Source: Tridacna crocea
Lineage: Eukaryota > Mollusca > Bivalvia > Cardiida > Cardiidae
DNA length: 64,000 nt
Assembly: GCA_943736015.1 (NCBI GenBank)
Contig: OX031070.1
Span: 20,295,673 to 20,359,672 of the forward strand
Direction: 5' to 3'
A program made the position numbers and the translations under genes. The notes under the pieces are model-generated. The model was not told the origin of the DNA and searched no databases. It saw only the letters and a list, made by a program, of their open reading frames with translations. Positions 1 through 13,500 of the stretch are shown here, piece after piece (the stretch's first letter is position 1; each line of letters begins with the position of its first letter).

Positions 1-163
1 GAAGCCGTTTCCCACGTGTATATGACACCTTTTGATAGCATAGAAATTATTGTGGCAAAAGGTGAAATTGCTCGTGACGAGCAATTTCACCTTTGCCGCA
101 ATGTTTTCCAAAGGCTTCTACAAGCAATGCGTAGAAATGAGTATGTGTAGAGTAAAGGGTTAA
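1..163 (+). mobile_element. Family B copy, cut by the window edge
   Basis: Keeps the central palindrome GAAATTGCTCGTGACGAGC and the right end AGTAAAGGGTTAA; the left third is outside the window. Confidence 0.75.
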
Positions 164-372
164 GGATTGAGCACCTTAATGCGGATTCCTGTTACATTGC
201 CTTTTTTGGCCAAAAAACATATAGATTGGGCAAAGCCTCTGGTAGTCCATAATGGATCGGCTGATAGATGCTGGTTCCCCACATCAATTACAGATTTCTG
301 GAGTCTAAAAGCCGAATCCATAGGATGGAAGGTGATGTTACACACATCTCAATAGAGTGTTCTGTCTTTACT

Positions 373-603
373 TTAACTCTTTAGTCCACACAACAAAATT
401 TCAGACTGGTTCAAATTGAAAGCATTTGCAGACGATAAAATAAAGGTGACTGAAAAATTGAAATTTGTTCTAGGAAGGGTAGAAAACACTGTGGGAAAAG
501 GAGAAAATGCTGGTTACCAGCATTTTCTCCTTTTCCTACAGTGTTTTCAAAAGGCTTCTTTCTCAGGGACGTCAAAAGTAGGGATTGTGTGGTAATGGGT
601 TAA
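373..603 (+). mobile_element. Family A copy, complete
   Basis: TTAA at both ends. The palindrome carries paired changes: CACTG on the left arm, CAGTG on the right, where the consensus has CATTG/CAATG. Confidence 0.85.
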
Positions 604-1379
604 TGAATCGTGCATGATACATACCAAGAAGTAATCTCATACTTAATTGAAACTGATTGAATCATATGAGAGGATACTAAGGAGGAGTCTTCAGAAATGC
701 AGAAAATTTACAAATAACAAAATTCAACCCATGTCAGCCTGTTCAGACATGGGTCAGTACTTTTTTTGCAGATGCATTATGCCACATTTTCACAGAAGAT
801 GTATTTTTATTTCATGATTTCTATTAGGTTATCGAAAATTACCACTGAAATATTTCTTTATATTTGATAATTATGACTAGTTAAAATACATGTACCTTTA
901 TTTATATTCTAACGGTTTAATTGAAACTTTACAGCCAGATGGAAATATGATGTCATTTACCTTACATTTCTCATGCTTGACATAGTATTGTAATGCATTG
1001 CTAGGCAGAAGGGGTATGCCACAGGGAATTACCAAAAAAAACCCTGTACTCTATAGGTCTAAAAGGAAGCCAGAGACAGTTGCCAGAACTCAGCCTGTGT
1101 GGTGGGAGACACCATTTTCAGTATAATAATTTATCAAGAAATTTTCTCGATGCAATCCGTCAATATATTATCTTTGCACTTCTTGATTCCTAAAGGACTT
1201 GGTAGATTTGAGAACCTATCCGAGTTTCTGGCCTGAAATCAAAATCAATAGATGGTCAATTTAAGAATCCAATTTGCAGACTCTTTGATTTCTTCTTTTG
1301 AATCCCTAGCTTATGATGTGAATTAATCAAAGTACCAAGCAATCCTTTGTCTTAACATGGAGACTTTTGTAAATAAGGT
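604..1379. other. No gene or clear repeat seen
   Basis: AT-rich sequence with one small hairpin at 727-754; no supported exon. Confidence 0.5.
727..754. repeat. Short hairpin
   Basis: ACCCATGTC and GACATGGGT pair around AGCCTGTTCA. Confidence 0.5.
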
Positions 1380-1560
1380 TAGAGCAAGGAGAAAGATAGG
1401 AGAAAAGAAGTGGGAAAAGCCAGTTACCACCTTTTCTCCTTTCCATAAAATGTTTTCTATCTATCTATGGACAAAGGTCAATTTTTGAATTGCATTTTAT
1501 TTTACCATATGAAAAAATGTTTGAATTTCAAAAACTCTAAAATTCTGTCGTAAGGGTATC
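1380..1560 (-). mobile_element. Family A copy, heavily decayed
   Basis: Hairpin remnant 'gggaaaagccagttaccacc' and the distal 'aaaattctgtcgtaaggg' can still be aligned. Confidence 0.5.
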
Positions 1561-1661
1561 GAGTGTAGGATAGCCTGACCTTGTTTAGATCAATTTTGTT
1601 TCATGCTTTTAGAGCTTTTGTACTAAAAGGAAATCACACCAACAGCAAGACAATATTTTTG

Positions 1662-1905
1662 CTAACTCTTTACAACACACCAAAATTTTAGAGTTGTCAA
1701 AATTGAAAGCACTTGCGGATGAAAAGACAAAAGAGGACAAGACTGATGATTTAATTTATCAGTGACAATATTGTTGAAAAAGGAGACAATGCTGGTTAAT
1801 GGCATTATTTGTTTTTAGGCAATGTTTTTCAGCAATGTTTTCATGCTTTAAAAGCATGCTTCCTACAATTTTCTATCTAATCACAGGGTACTGGTAAAGG
1901 ATTAA
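1662..1905 (+). mobile_element. Family A copy, decayed hairpin
   Basis: Ends are clear, but the right arm is replaced by a short duplication of 'gcaatgttttt'. Shares its right TTAA with the next copy. Confidence 0.65.
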
Positions 1906-2094
1906 TCCATTGCCACATAATCCCTACTTTTGACGACCCTGAGAAAGAAGCCTTTAGAAAACATTGTGGGAAAAGGAGAAAATGCTGGTAACCAGACCAC
2001 AGAACAAATTTCAAATTTCCAGTCATTTTTATTTTGTCATCTGCAAATGCTTTCAATTTGGACATTCCAAAATTTTTGTCGTTTGGTAATGAGA
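1902..2094 (-). mobile_element. Family A copy, one hairpin arm deleted
   Basis: After 'aatgctggtaaccag' the second arm is missing and the sequence resumes at 'accacagaacaaatttc'. Confidence 0.7.
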
Positions 2095-2316
2095 TAAAGC
2101 AGTGTTATTTGAGGTCAGTCTGTGAAATAGGACTAAAAAACTTCAAACTGTACTGCATAAATCCATATTAGTTTTTAGCTCCTGCCATTGACAACAGTTT
2201 TGGCAATGTTTTTGATAAAGGGTTGTTTGTTTAGTTTCTTAGCTGTGAAATTTGTTACTACTTGATAATTTTCATCTAGAGTGCTTTTGCTTTCTACATG
2301 CAAATACTCTGATCTG

Positions 2317-2540
2317 TCAAGTCTTTACCAAACAACAAGATCTAAGACTTGTCCAATTTCAAAGCATTTGCAGACGACAACATAATATATATTGTTCAAA
2401 AGATAGAATTTGTTTTGGGAAGAGTAGAAAACATTGTGGGAAATAGAGAAAATGCTGGTTACCAGCATTTTCTCCTTTTCCCACAATGTTTTCAAAAGAT
2501 TTCTTTCTCAGGGTCTTTAAAAGTTGGGATTATGTAACAG
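2317..2540 (+). mobile_element. Family A copy, near complete
   Basis: Hairpin intact except GGGAAATAGAG in the left arm; the right TTAA is lost. Confidence 0.75.
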
Positions 2541-3287
2541 AGAGATAAACAAGAATGAAACAGGTGGTCATTTGACAAAGTCATTGAGCAAATATTATTC
2601 TACAGAATTTGATGTGAGATGAGTCATTTTCTGAGAAATAGGGCATCAGAAGTATTTTAAAATAAAATTTGATTAAAATCATAGGCAGATGTATTTACGC
2701 ACATTTATGACAAAGGTCATACCTTCTGGTGTTCTTGACATTACCACATCTGTATTTCCTTGCAGCATAAAATTAGGGCAACATGCAATTAATGTCTTAT
2801 AAACATGTCAGCCACTGACCTTGTATGACCTCAAAGTCAATATATTATTATATGTGCCTTATGGCTTTTTGGCTCCTAGTGTATTTGGGCAGTTTGTTAG
2901 TGTGAAGGTACATTATGGACTGGCTAGAAGCAGTGCCAGTGCAGCAAATTATCAGGTAGTTAATGGTTAAGGCAATTTAATTAGTACATTTAGTGAGATA
3001 TTACAAGCAAAAAAAAAGTGTTTTCTCCTCAAATTTTTCTCAAAGTTTTCAGTTGAGGGACATTAACCCCCTGTCCCATAACCCAGTTTTTAGGAAAGTG
3101 ATGGTGAAAGCCGTTGAGAGCAGTACAGGAAAGGAAAAAACCATCATACTCTCCATTGCTCACAATGTACATGTATTCTAAAGTTTCACAATCATACATT
3201 TAAACTCATAATTTGAATCATTGATGTAATAATTATGTACCTGCAGGCAATTAAAAAATCAAACAAAATTCAGTATCTCACAAAATA
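2541..3287. other. No gene seen
   Basis: AT-rich unique-looking sequence; short open frames lack any family resemblance. Confidence 0.5.
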
Positions 3288-3509
3288 TTAACCCATTACC
3301 ACAAAATTCATACCTTTGATGATCCTGGGAAAAGAAGCCTTTAGAAAACATAGTGGGAAAAGGGGAAAATGCTGGTAACCAGCATTTTCTCCTTTTCTCA
3401 CTATGTTTTCTAACATTGCAAATCAAATGTCAATTTTGGATACACATTTATTTTGTCGTCTGCAAATGCTTTGAAGTTGGACAAGTCCAAAATTTTGTCG
3501 TTTGGTTAA
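3288..3509 (-). mobile_element. Family A copy, complete
   Basis: Paired change in the palindrome: CATAGTG on the left, CACTATG on the right. Confidence 0.8.
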
Positions 3510-3618
3510 AAAAAAAGTTAAAAACCAATGGATCTAAGATCAGGCTGGACCATCCAGTTATGATCGCTGCCACAGGGATTACTTTTGTGCTTTCCTTTTA
3601 TATGTCCGTCATGCTCTG

Positions 3619-3779
3619 TTAACCCTATCCCAATCAATCCTTGGTTTTCATGGCTCAGAAATAGAAGCCTTTTGAAAACATTGTGGGAAAAGGAGAAAAT
3701 GCTGGTACCAGCATTTCCTTCTTTTCCCACTGTTTTCTGCCCTATCATATAGAAAAATCATATTTTTAGCAATTGTTAA
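3619..3779 (-). mobile_element. Family A copy, right third deleted
   Basis: The hairpin is present but shortened; the distal segment is lost and the next copy begins at the shared TTAA. Confidence 0.7.
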
Positions 3780-4004
3780 CTCTTTACCAAACGACAAATT
3801 TATAGATAGGTCCGAATTAAAAGCATTTGCAGATGACAAAATAAATATGAATAAAGAATCGAAATTTGATTTGGGAAGGGTAGAAAACATTGTGGGAAAA
3901 GGAGAAAATGCTGGTTACCAGCATTTTCTCCTTTTCCCACAATGTTTTTAAAATGCTTCTATCACAGGGTCGTCAAAAGTCGTCATTGTGTGGTAAAGGG
4001 TTAA
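3776..4004 (+). mobile_element. Family A copy, complete; best example
   Basis: A perfect 61-bp palindrome (30-bp arms, single central base) and TTAA at both ends, both shared with neighbouring copies. Confidence 0.88.
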
Positions 4005-4072
4005 TTCGTCATCTGCAAAATGCTTTCAGTTTAGTCTGGTCCAAGATTTGTGGTTTGGGAAAGGGTAATATG
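4001..4072 (-). mobile_element. Family A end fragment
   Basis: Only the distal 'cgtcatctgcaaaatgcttt' to 'tggtttgggaaagggtaa' portion remains, about 135 bp before the VWC gene start. Confidence 0.6.
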
Positions 4073-4206
4073 AGGGTTAAATATATCTGCAAAGAGTATT
4101 GATCAATGTCAGCCTGCACAGTTCATCTTACTCTCTTCAAAGGACCACTTTACAATCAACCTTATTTTTATAGAGCCACTGACTATCTAACGACTTTCTT
4201 GGTAAT

Positions 4207-4543
4207 ATGCATCACAGAGATTTAACTCCTTTATCCAGACCAGTGCTCATTTGTTTTCTGTTAATGTTTTCAGTGCTTGGAGAGAAGCCTAAACTGATGT
4301 GCTCTGACTGGCAGGGAAAGCTTATTTCCCCTGGTGTAGAGTATTACCCCAAGGCTGAAGACCCGTGCTACAGATGTTACTGTGGGGAGATGGGCTTCGC
4401 TACAGGCTGTATGACTGTGTCCTGCGCTCCACCAAGCTGTCCCATGGGTTATCGTACCGTGACTGGAAAATGCTGCCACTTTGAATGTACAGAGGTTGGT
4501 GACAACACTACAGGTCTAACACCGCCAAAACATGATGTGACAG
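4207..4543 (+). CDS. Exon 1: signal peptide and VWC domain
   Basis: The ATG at 4207 is followed by basic and polar residues, then a hydrophobic run (VLICFLLMFSVLG), as in a signal peptide. The mature part has ten cysteines in VWC order: one early C, then a CYRCYC cluster, GC, VSC, PSC, and the closing CC-x3-C. The exon ends after the first base of a Gly codon at the donor CAG|GTACTT (4541-4549). It is the only sequence in the first 14 kb with clear codon logic and clear domain content. The start is chosen because it directly precedes the signal peptide; an upstream exon remains possible. Confidence 0.85.
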
Positions 4544-7500
4544 GTACTTAACTTTTTATTTTACTAAATTGTCCTACAATTTTCCATTCCTGAGATAAAA
4601 GGTTTTGTACAAGATAGAAAAAAAGGAGATGTTAAGATAGAAATTATTCTTTATGTGCCGTATTTTAACCCACATAGTTTGAAATAGATCATTTAGATGA
4701 TCTAAGGCAGTACAATATTGATATTGCAATTTAAGAATATCTGGCAAAATAAAGGTACAGTGTATATCAAGATCAGACTGCAGGTTGAATAATTATGATC
4801 TGATCATAGTTAACAATGTACATGTATACACAAACATTTTGATCCAGGCTTTGGCCAGCAATGATTAAAATACAACAGACAAAACCTGCAAAGCTTATAT
4901 ACCGGTACCCCTTGCCAAGTAGTGTAGGGTCTCTATTCACAATTCTCCTTAGCTGATCAGATGATATCTTATGTTAACTCATTACCTAATGACAATATTT
5001 TAGGCATGTCCATATTGAAAGCATTTGCAGACCATAAAATAAAAGTGACTGAAAGTTTGAAATTTGTTTTTTGAAGGGTAGAAAATATTGTGGGAAAAGG
5101 AGAAAATGCTGGTTACCAGCATTTTCTCCTTTTCCCATAATGTTTTCTAAAGGCCTCTTTCTCAGGGTCGTCAAAAGTAGGGATTGTGTGGTAATGGGTT
5201 AAAAGAAATTAATGTTGAAAATCTTGGAGAATAAGACAAAGAACATTCTTAAGAATGATTGTTGAATGCAGATCCTTATACATGTATGTTTATGACATTG
5301 GGACAGAAAAATATGTTTGAAAACATACAGAAAAGGAAAAAAAATGCTAGTGACTAGTAGATATAATTTCCAAAACATCAGATTCGTCAGCAGTTGCTTT
5401 CAAAATAGAAGAGTCTGAGATATTGTTGATTGGAAAAGATTTATGAAAATTATCTCACATTTTGTGCAGTCTGATATTTTTCTTTACTCTTTTCCAAAAC
5501 TGGTCACAATGTAGGTGCATTATGACCATGGATCTGCTCTGTTGGATGTCTGTTTAACACTTTACCAAACAACAAAATTTTGGAATGGCCCAATTTGAAA
5601 TGACTTGCAGACAATAAATCAGATGTTAATAAAAAGTTGAATTAGTTTTTGGAGGGGTAGAAAACGTTATGGGAAAAGAAGAAAATGATGGTTACCAGCA
5701 TTTTCTTCTTTTCCTACAATGTTTTCAAGGCTTTCTTTCTCAGGGTTGTTAAAAGTCAGGATTGTGTGGTAGTGGGTTAAGAGATAATCAAGTCAAAATG
5801 GCCTTTGAATTGCTATAACATAGGGTTTGTTTCTTTTTACAAAATATCTCTATTATATACAATCCCTAAATACCTTTCAATTTATTGCCTTGAAAAATAG
5901 ACTTTAGCACAGCAATTTTCAGGTAGTGTGATTTATCAGTACTTATGAGGTAATCATACACTTTTGATAAAAATCAAAGATAGCTCAAATAATTTGTGCC
6001 TTGCTCAGGCAAAAGCGGGTTTAACCCTTTACCAAACAGTCCCTGGTTTATACAACCCTGAGATAAAAGCCTTTTGAATACATTGCGGGTAAAGGAGAAA
6101 ATGCTGTTTTCTACCCTTCCCAAATTCAATTTCCATTTTTCAGTCACATTCATTTTGTCAGTCTACAAATGCTTTCAATTTGGACCAGTTTATAAATTTG
6201 TCATTTGGTAAAGAGTTAACCCTTTACCCCATAAGGCATTTCTGTAGTATCTGTAATGGACCCTAAATAACAGCAAGGATGATGCCATTTCTTATGTGTA
6301 TATGACACCTTTTGATGGCATAGAAAAGATTGTAACAAAAGGTGAAATTGCTTGTCACAAGCAATTTCACCTTTTGACTCGATGTTTTCCAAAGGCTCCT
6401 ACAAGCAATGTGTAGAAATGAGTATCTATGGAGTAAAGGGTTAAGGCACCTGCATGATGCATTAACCAAACAAAACATTACATTATCATGAAGCTATCAA
6501 ATCAGTCTTGCCTAGCAAAGACTCAAATATGAGATAGAATGATCTTTCGAAATACACAAAATCCTTTAATCCTTTACCACACGATGACGACTTTTAATGG
6601 CCCTGAGGAAGAAACCTTTAGAAAACATCGTGGGAAAAGGAGAAAATGCTGGTAACCAGCATTTTCTCCTTTTCCCACGATGTTTTCTATGCTTCACAGA
6701 ACAAATTTCAAATTTTCAGTCACTTTTAATTTGTCGTCTGCAAATGCTTTCTGTTAAGACAAGCATTTGCTTGTCGTCTGCAAATGCTTTCTGTTTAGAC
6801 AAGCATTTGCTTTTTTTCCCCACAATGCTTTCTACCCTTTTAGAAGTAAATTTTTTATTTTAGAGTCACATTTATTTTGTTGTCTGCAAAAACTTTGAAT
6901 CTGGACTAGTGTAAAATAGTGTCGCCTGTAAAAGGGTTAAAAACCTCAGCATACTGTAGTTCAAATGAAAAAAAAGTTGCAAGGGCTTCATCAAAAAGTG
7001 GTTGTACTTTATGATGGTGCTTGGTGTCTAAATCATATCTCTGTGTAATCTGTCAATTATATTTTCCCTGTTGAAATTCCAGCATTCAGGAACCTTTTGA
7101 TCTTTTTTATTCTGTAAAAATTACTCGGGATTATACTTATTGAAAAGAATTTCTGTAGAAAAAAGAAGGCTATTTTTATTATAAACTTAAAGATAACCAG
7201 TGCTTCTTGTCGAGTAGGTTTTCCATATTACAAAAGGTTACAGAAAGAACGAGAAACGTATGATTTGAAGAAATATGTAATTATGACTGAAAGAAATCTG
7301 GCAGGCAACATGCAAAAAGCAAGATATAGAAAGAATGGCTGCAAAATAAGTGAAGAAGGTATCACATGTACTGTTTTGCTCAGGGCTACAGATAAGAAGA
7401 GGTGACGGCATTCAAAAGTCTTTATATCTCTTTAAAATCCTATGTTGTGAGTTATATGTTGTAGGTACTGACGTTAGAATCGTCTAATCGAGACGATTCT

Positions 7501-10500
7501 AATGAGCACCCACAACATAGGGTTCAGTGGACAAAAACTGATGTTATCAATTTTGAAATCAAACTCCCTCCCTCTATCTGGAGCTTTGTTTGCTGTTGTG
7601 ACAATTTTAGCCTTTTTTTGTATTTAAAAAATAAACTGCATATTTAAGTTCTAAGATAAGCCAACTAAATGAAATAGAAGGCAATCAAAGAAACACATTG
7701 CTTTATGATGAAATGGGTTTGACATTGGCAACGAAAAGAAACCAAGATTTTGCCTTTTCAAGGCTTTAATCAGACTTCATATTCTCTACAGTCTGATCTT
7801 GGTCATCTGTCTGTAAAAGTAAATATGTGTAAAGAAGTATGTGGCACTTTAACTCTTTACCAAACAACAAAGTCTTAGACTGGCCCAGTTTGAAAGCACT
7901 TGCAGACATCATGATAAATGTCACTCAAAAATTAAAATTCAATTTGAAAAGTATAGAAAACACTGCAGGAAAAGGAGAAAATGCTGGTTACCAGCATTTT
8001 CTCCTTTTCCTACAATGTTTTTAAAAGTTTTCTTTCTGAGGGTTGTTAAAAGTCAGGTCTGTGTGGTAAAGGGTTAAACTTTTCCTATTTCAGTCTGTCT
8101 GCTTTTCTATATGTTATAATATCCATGAAAATGTTTCCAATTTCTTTGAAGGTAAGGTATAAGATTATAGTATCAGTGATTCAGAAAGATTGTTCAAATA
8201 TGTCAACACTAGCTTAAAAATTTTATCAGAGATGCAGTGCACTGTTCAAACATGTCAGATATGATACTAACTCTTTAACAAACGACAAAATTTTGGACTA
8301 GTCCAAATTGAAAGCATTTGCAGACAACAAAATAAATGTGAATCAAAAATTGAAATTTGATTTGGAAAGGATAGAAAACATTGTGGGAAAAGGAGAAAAT
8401 GCTGGTTACCAGCATTTTCTCCTTTTCCCACAATGTTTTCAAAAGGCTTCTTTTTTAGGGTCTGAAAACAAGGGATTGTTTAGGAAAGGGTTAAGCAAAG
8501 ATACAATGTACTGATTATCTATAATTGTTTGTAGTGCAAGTAAACATTAACCATTTACCAAACAACAAAATTTTGCACTCGACCAAATTGTCAACATTTG
8601 CAGAAAATTTCATCTCACATGATGATATTTGTCTTTGCTTAGGATTGAAAACATGGTGAGAAAAGCAGAAAATGAATGTCACCGCTGCAACATTTTCAGA
8701 AGGCTTCTTTAATGGGGTCATGAAAAATCGGGATTGTTTGGGGAAAGATTGTTTTGAAAATTTAGGTTATACATTTAGCTGGGAAAGATGTCAAAATGTC
8801 CTGTGAACAAGAGAAGGGGTAACCCTTTGCTGCACAGTCACAAGTTTTACCTTCTCTGTGGAAATATGCTTTTGAAAAAGTAGAAAATGTTGGTTACCTG
8901 CAAATTCTTTTTTCCATAATGTTTCTACCCTATTAAGACCATATCCTGCCATTTAATCCTTTACCAAGCAATCCCTGGGCCCTGGGGACAATTCCTGGAG
9001 GTAGGAGAACATGCTGGTAGCCAGCATTTTTGGGTAATGGAAAAAATGCTGGGAGCTAGCATTTTTGCCTTTCCCCACAATGTTTTCTACCTTGCTGGAA
9101 ACAAACTTCAATTTTTGAGTAATGTTTATTTTTGCCATCTGCAAGTGCTCTAATTTGGACAAGTCTAAATTTTGTCAACTGGTAAAGGGTTTAGCAACAA
9201 TGAATTTGTAGTGTGCAAATGCTTCCAGTTTGGGCAAGTCTTATTATCTCTAGGATAGCTTTGAAATATAGGTTTTTGGAGAAAACTGATGGTCAGAAGT
9301 AATTATTTGTAGTAATAAATCAGTCACTAATCAGTGTTATAATTGTATCTGTCCATTTGATAATGATTTATGTTATTTTGCACTGGCTCTTTTCTTTAAC
9401 CCTTTACCAAACAATCCCTGGTTTTTACGACCCTGAGATAAAAGCCTTTTGAAAACATTGTGGGAAAAGGAGAAAATGCTGGTAACCAGCATTTTCTCCT
9501 TTTTCCACAATGTTTTCTACCCTGCTGGAAACAAATTTCAATTTTTGATTTACGTTTATTTTGTCGTCTGCAAGTGCTTTCATTTTGGACCAGCCGAAAA
9601 TTTTGTCGTTTGGTAAAGAGTTAAACCCTGTCAGTGTCAAATATACCTGAACAGCAACCTGGAAAAACAATGTTCAATGCATAGATCTACCCGATTTATA
9701 TTAACCCTTTACCCCATAAGGCATTTCTATGGTATCTCTAATTGACTCTAAATAACAGCAAGGATGATTCCGTTTCTTATGTGTGTATATGACACATTTT
9801 GATAGCATAGAAAACATTGTGACAAAAAGTGAAATTGCTCGTCACGAGCAATTTCACCTTTTGCCACAATGTTTTCCAAAGGCTCCTACAAGCAATGCAT
9901 AGAAATGAGTATTTATCGTGTAAAGGGTTAATATCGTCTAACAAGTCATTGTAATTATAGAACCATAAATCCATTTCTTCTAACGGACTGAATCATGAAA
10001 TAGATTGGTCCTTTGACAATCAGAAAATTTACAAATAGTGAAAAGTTTCTATAGGTAAGCCTATGTGGACTGTCCAGGCTGACTTGGGGTTGATACCTTT
10101 TCCTCATTTCCACAATTATACCTGACTAATATAAATTAGACCTCTAAAGAAAATTGAAAATACCAGCATTTTCTCCTTTTCCCATCTCTACCCTCTTAGA
10201 GACAAATCGCACCAATTGAGTCACAGTTAACCCATTCTACACAATCCATACTTTTGATGACTGAGAAAGAAGACTTCAGAAAACATTGTGGAAACAGGAG
10301 AAAATGCTGGTAATGCCATTTCACATATTAATTGCACATACAATGTATTATTATTAATGTTTCAGTTATATGGCAGTGACCATTACACATATTAATGCTG
10401 TATTCAACATTGTTTCAGTTACATGTGGGTAAGAAAGAAATTGGCAGTGCTGTTTTTTTGAACCAGTGGCCCTCTCAGTTCTCAATTGAACTACTAGGGC

Positions 10501-13500
10501 TGAACTACTATTATGGTAGAAAAAGAAATATACTGGCTTTTTTACCTACATCCTTGTGAGCCAAGGTTCTACGTGAATCTTACCTTGGCTGATTGAGCCC
10601 GATTTCGAGATTCCTGCGATGCACCCTCTATTGGATGCTGGTTATTACCCCCCTTTATTTCTAAAGGCAAATGAAATACCATTTTACAAACCACTTAAGA
10701 ATACACATGAAGCGATAAGCAGACATCCACGTGGGTTTCCATGTTTACATTCTATTCGAAAGGTAGCTCAACCTTGTTATATTTTTATCAAACCAACGGT
10801 AGAGTAACGTAGTGAATCGTTAGCCTTGGCTTGCGAAGATGTTTTACCTATGGCCTTTTTACCTATGGCATTTTTACCGATAGCCTTTTTACCGTTGGCT
10901 TTTTTACCTAGATTCCCCGAATGTGTTATGGGAAGAAGTTTCTACAAATATTCTCCCTTCAACTTTTTGTTCTTGTGATTTCATGATTGACACTTCATAT
11001 GAAGCCTTCTTTTCCATCAAGTCAAGTTGGGAAATCTCAGACCACCCAGACAGACAGATACAGTTTAAATGGATCAATTTTCACCTCTACTGTATGGTGC
11101 TGAGCAATTTTTATCTGACATCTTGAAGTCTCTGACATGGCAGTGTTTTAGTGTAAAGATACCAAATTATTTGAACTATTCTGTAACTCCTATTAATACA
11201 ACTGTGATGCATTTTATGCCCTTCAGTTATAGATAGTATTGGAAACGTGATAGGAACAGTAGCAATTGCTTGTAATAACTTCTTGTTCCTTTTTGCACAT
11301 TGATTTCCATATGGCTTGCAACACATGGAAAGGGGCATTGATACATTGGTGTAAAGTGTCAACTCGTATCAGCCTGAGCAGTCCGTGCAGGCTAATACGA
11401 GATGGCAATTTCCATTTTATATGTAATTTTCTATTTCACACAAGTCCACTGTAGGACAAAATGTAATGGAGTTGTGAAGTGCCAGACTGCGAAGGCTGAT
11501 CCGAGACGGCACTTTATGCAAATGCCCCTATTGCGTGTTACAAGCTATTTCACACTTTCCTGACACGATCCTGAGAAAGAAATCCTTGAAAACATCGGAA
11601 AATGAGAAAAAACTAGTAACCAGCATTTTTAGCTCACCTGAGCACGAAGTGCTCATGGTGAGCTATTGTGATCGTGCTGTGTCCGGCGTCCGTCGTCCGT
11701 CGTCAACTTTTTACCTTGTGTACGCTCTAGAGGCCACAGTTTTGGTCGGATACTCATGAAAGTTGGTCAGGATGTTTGTCTCGATGAAATCTCGGACGAG
11801 TTCGAAAATGGGTCATGTGGGGTCAAAAACTAGGTCACTAGGTCAAATCTTAGAAAAACCTTGTGTACGCTCTAGAGGCCGCATTTTGAGTCGGATACTC
11901 ATGAAAGTTGGTCAGGATGTTTGTCTCGATGATATCTCGGACGAGTTCGAAAATGGGTCACGTGGGGTCAAAAACTAGGTCACCAGGTCAAATCTTAGAA
12001 AAACCTTGTGTACGCTCTAGAGGCCGCATTTTGAGTCGGATACTCATGAAAGTTGGTCAGAATGTTTGTCTGGATGATATCTCGGACGAGTTCGAAAATG
12101 GGTCACGTGGGGTCAAAAACTAGGTCACCAGGTCAAATCTTAGAAAAACCTTTTGTAGGCTCTAGAGGCCACATTTTCAGTCGGATACTCATGCAAGTTG
12201 GTCAGGATGTTTGTCTGGATGATATCTCGGACGAGTTCGAAAATGGGTCACGTGGGGTCAAAAACTAGGTCACCAGGTCAAATCTTAGAAAAACCTTTTG
12301 TAGGCTCTAGAGGCCACAGTTTTGGTCGGATACTCATGCAAGTTGGTCAGGATGTTTGTCTGGATGATATCTCGGACGAGTTCGAAAGTGGGTCACGTGG
12401 GGTCAAAAACTAGGTCACCAGGTCAAATCTTAGAAAAACCTTTTGTAGGCTCTAGAGGCCACATTTTCAGTCGGATACTCATGCAAGTTAGTCAGGATGT
12501 TTGTCTGGATGATATCTCGGACGAGTTCGAAAGTGGGTCACGTGGGGTCAAAAACTAGGTCACCAGGTCAAATCTTAGAAAAACCTTTTGTAGGCTCTAG
12601 AGGCCACATTTTCAGTCGGATACTCATGCAAGTTGGTCAGGATGTTTGTCTGGATGATATCTCGGACGAGTTCGAAAGTGGGTCACGTGGGGTCAAAAAC
12701 TAGGTCACCAGGTCAAATCTTAGAAAAACCTTTTGTAGGCTCTAGAGGCCACATTTTCAGTCGGATACTCATGCAAGTTGGTCAGGATGTTTGTCTGGAT
12801 GATATCTCGGACGAGTTCGAAAGTGGGTCACGTGGGGTCAAAAACTAGGTCACCAGGTCAAATCTTAGAAAAACCTTTTGTAGGCTCTAGAGGCCACATT
12901 TTCAGTCGGATACTCATGAAAGTTGGTCAGGATGTTTGTCTGGATGATATCTCGGACGAGTTCGAAAATGGGTCACGTGGGGTCAAAAACTAGGTCACCA
13001 GGTCAAATCTTAGAAAAACCTTTTGTAGGCTCTAGAGGCCACATTTTCAGTCGGATACTCATGAAAGTTGGTCAGGATGTTTGTCTGGATGATATCTCAG
13101 ACGAGTTCGAAAATGGGTCACGTGGGGTCAAAAACTAGGTCACTAGGTCAAATCTTAGAAAAACCTTTTGTAGGCTCTAGAGGCCACATTTTCAGTGCGA
13201 AACTCTTGTAAGTTGGTCAGAATGTTTGTCTTGATGATATCTCAGACAGGTTTGAAAATGGGTCATTGGGGGTTAAAAACTAGGTCACCAGGTCAAATCT
13301 TAGAAAAACCGTGTATATGCTCTGGATGCCACATTTTCAGTCCAACACTCTTGAAAATTAGTCAGAATGTTTGCCTTTATAATATCTTGGATGAGTTTGA
13401 AAATGGGTCATGTTGGGTCAAAAACTGGGTCAATAGGTCAAATGTTATAAACACCTTTTGTATGCTCTGGAGGATACATTTTCAGTCTGATACTCCTAAA

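Noticed and set aside
11763-13138. Series of 71-residue open frames of the form MVRMFV...GVKN
   Set aside because: They arise from the 145-bp tandem units; the period is not divisible by three, so each unit shifts frame and no continuous protein exists.
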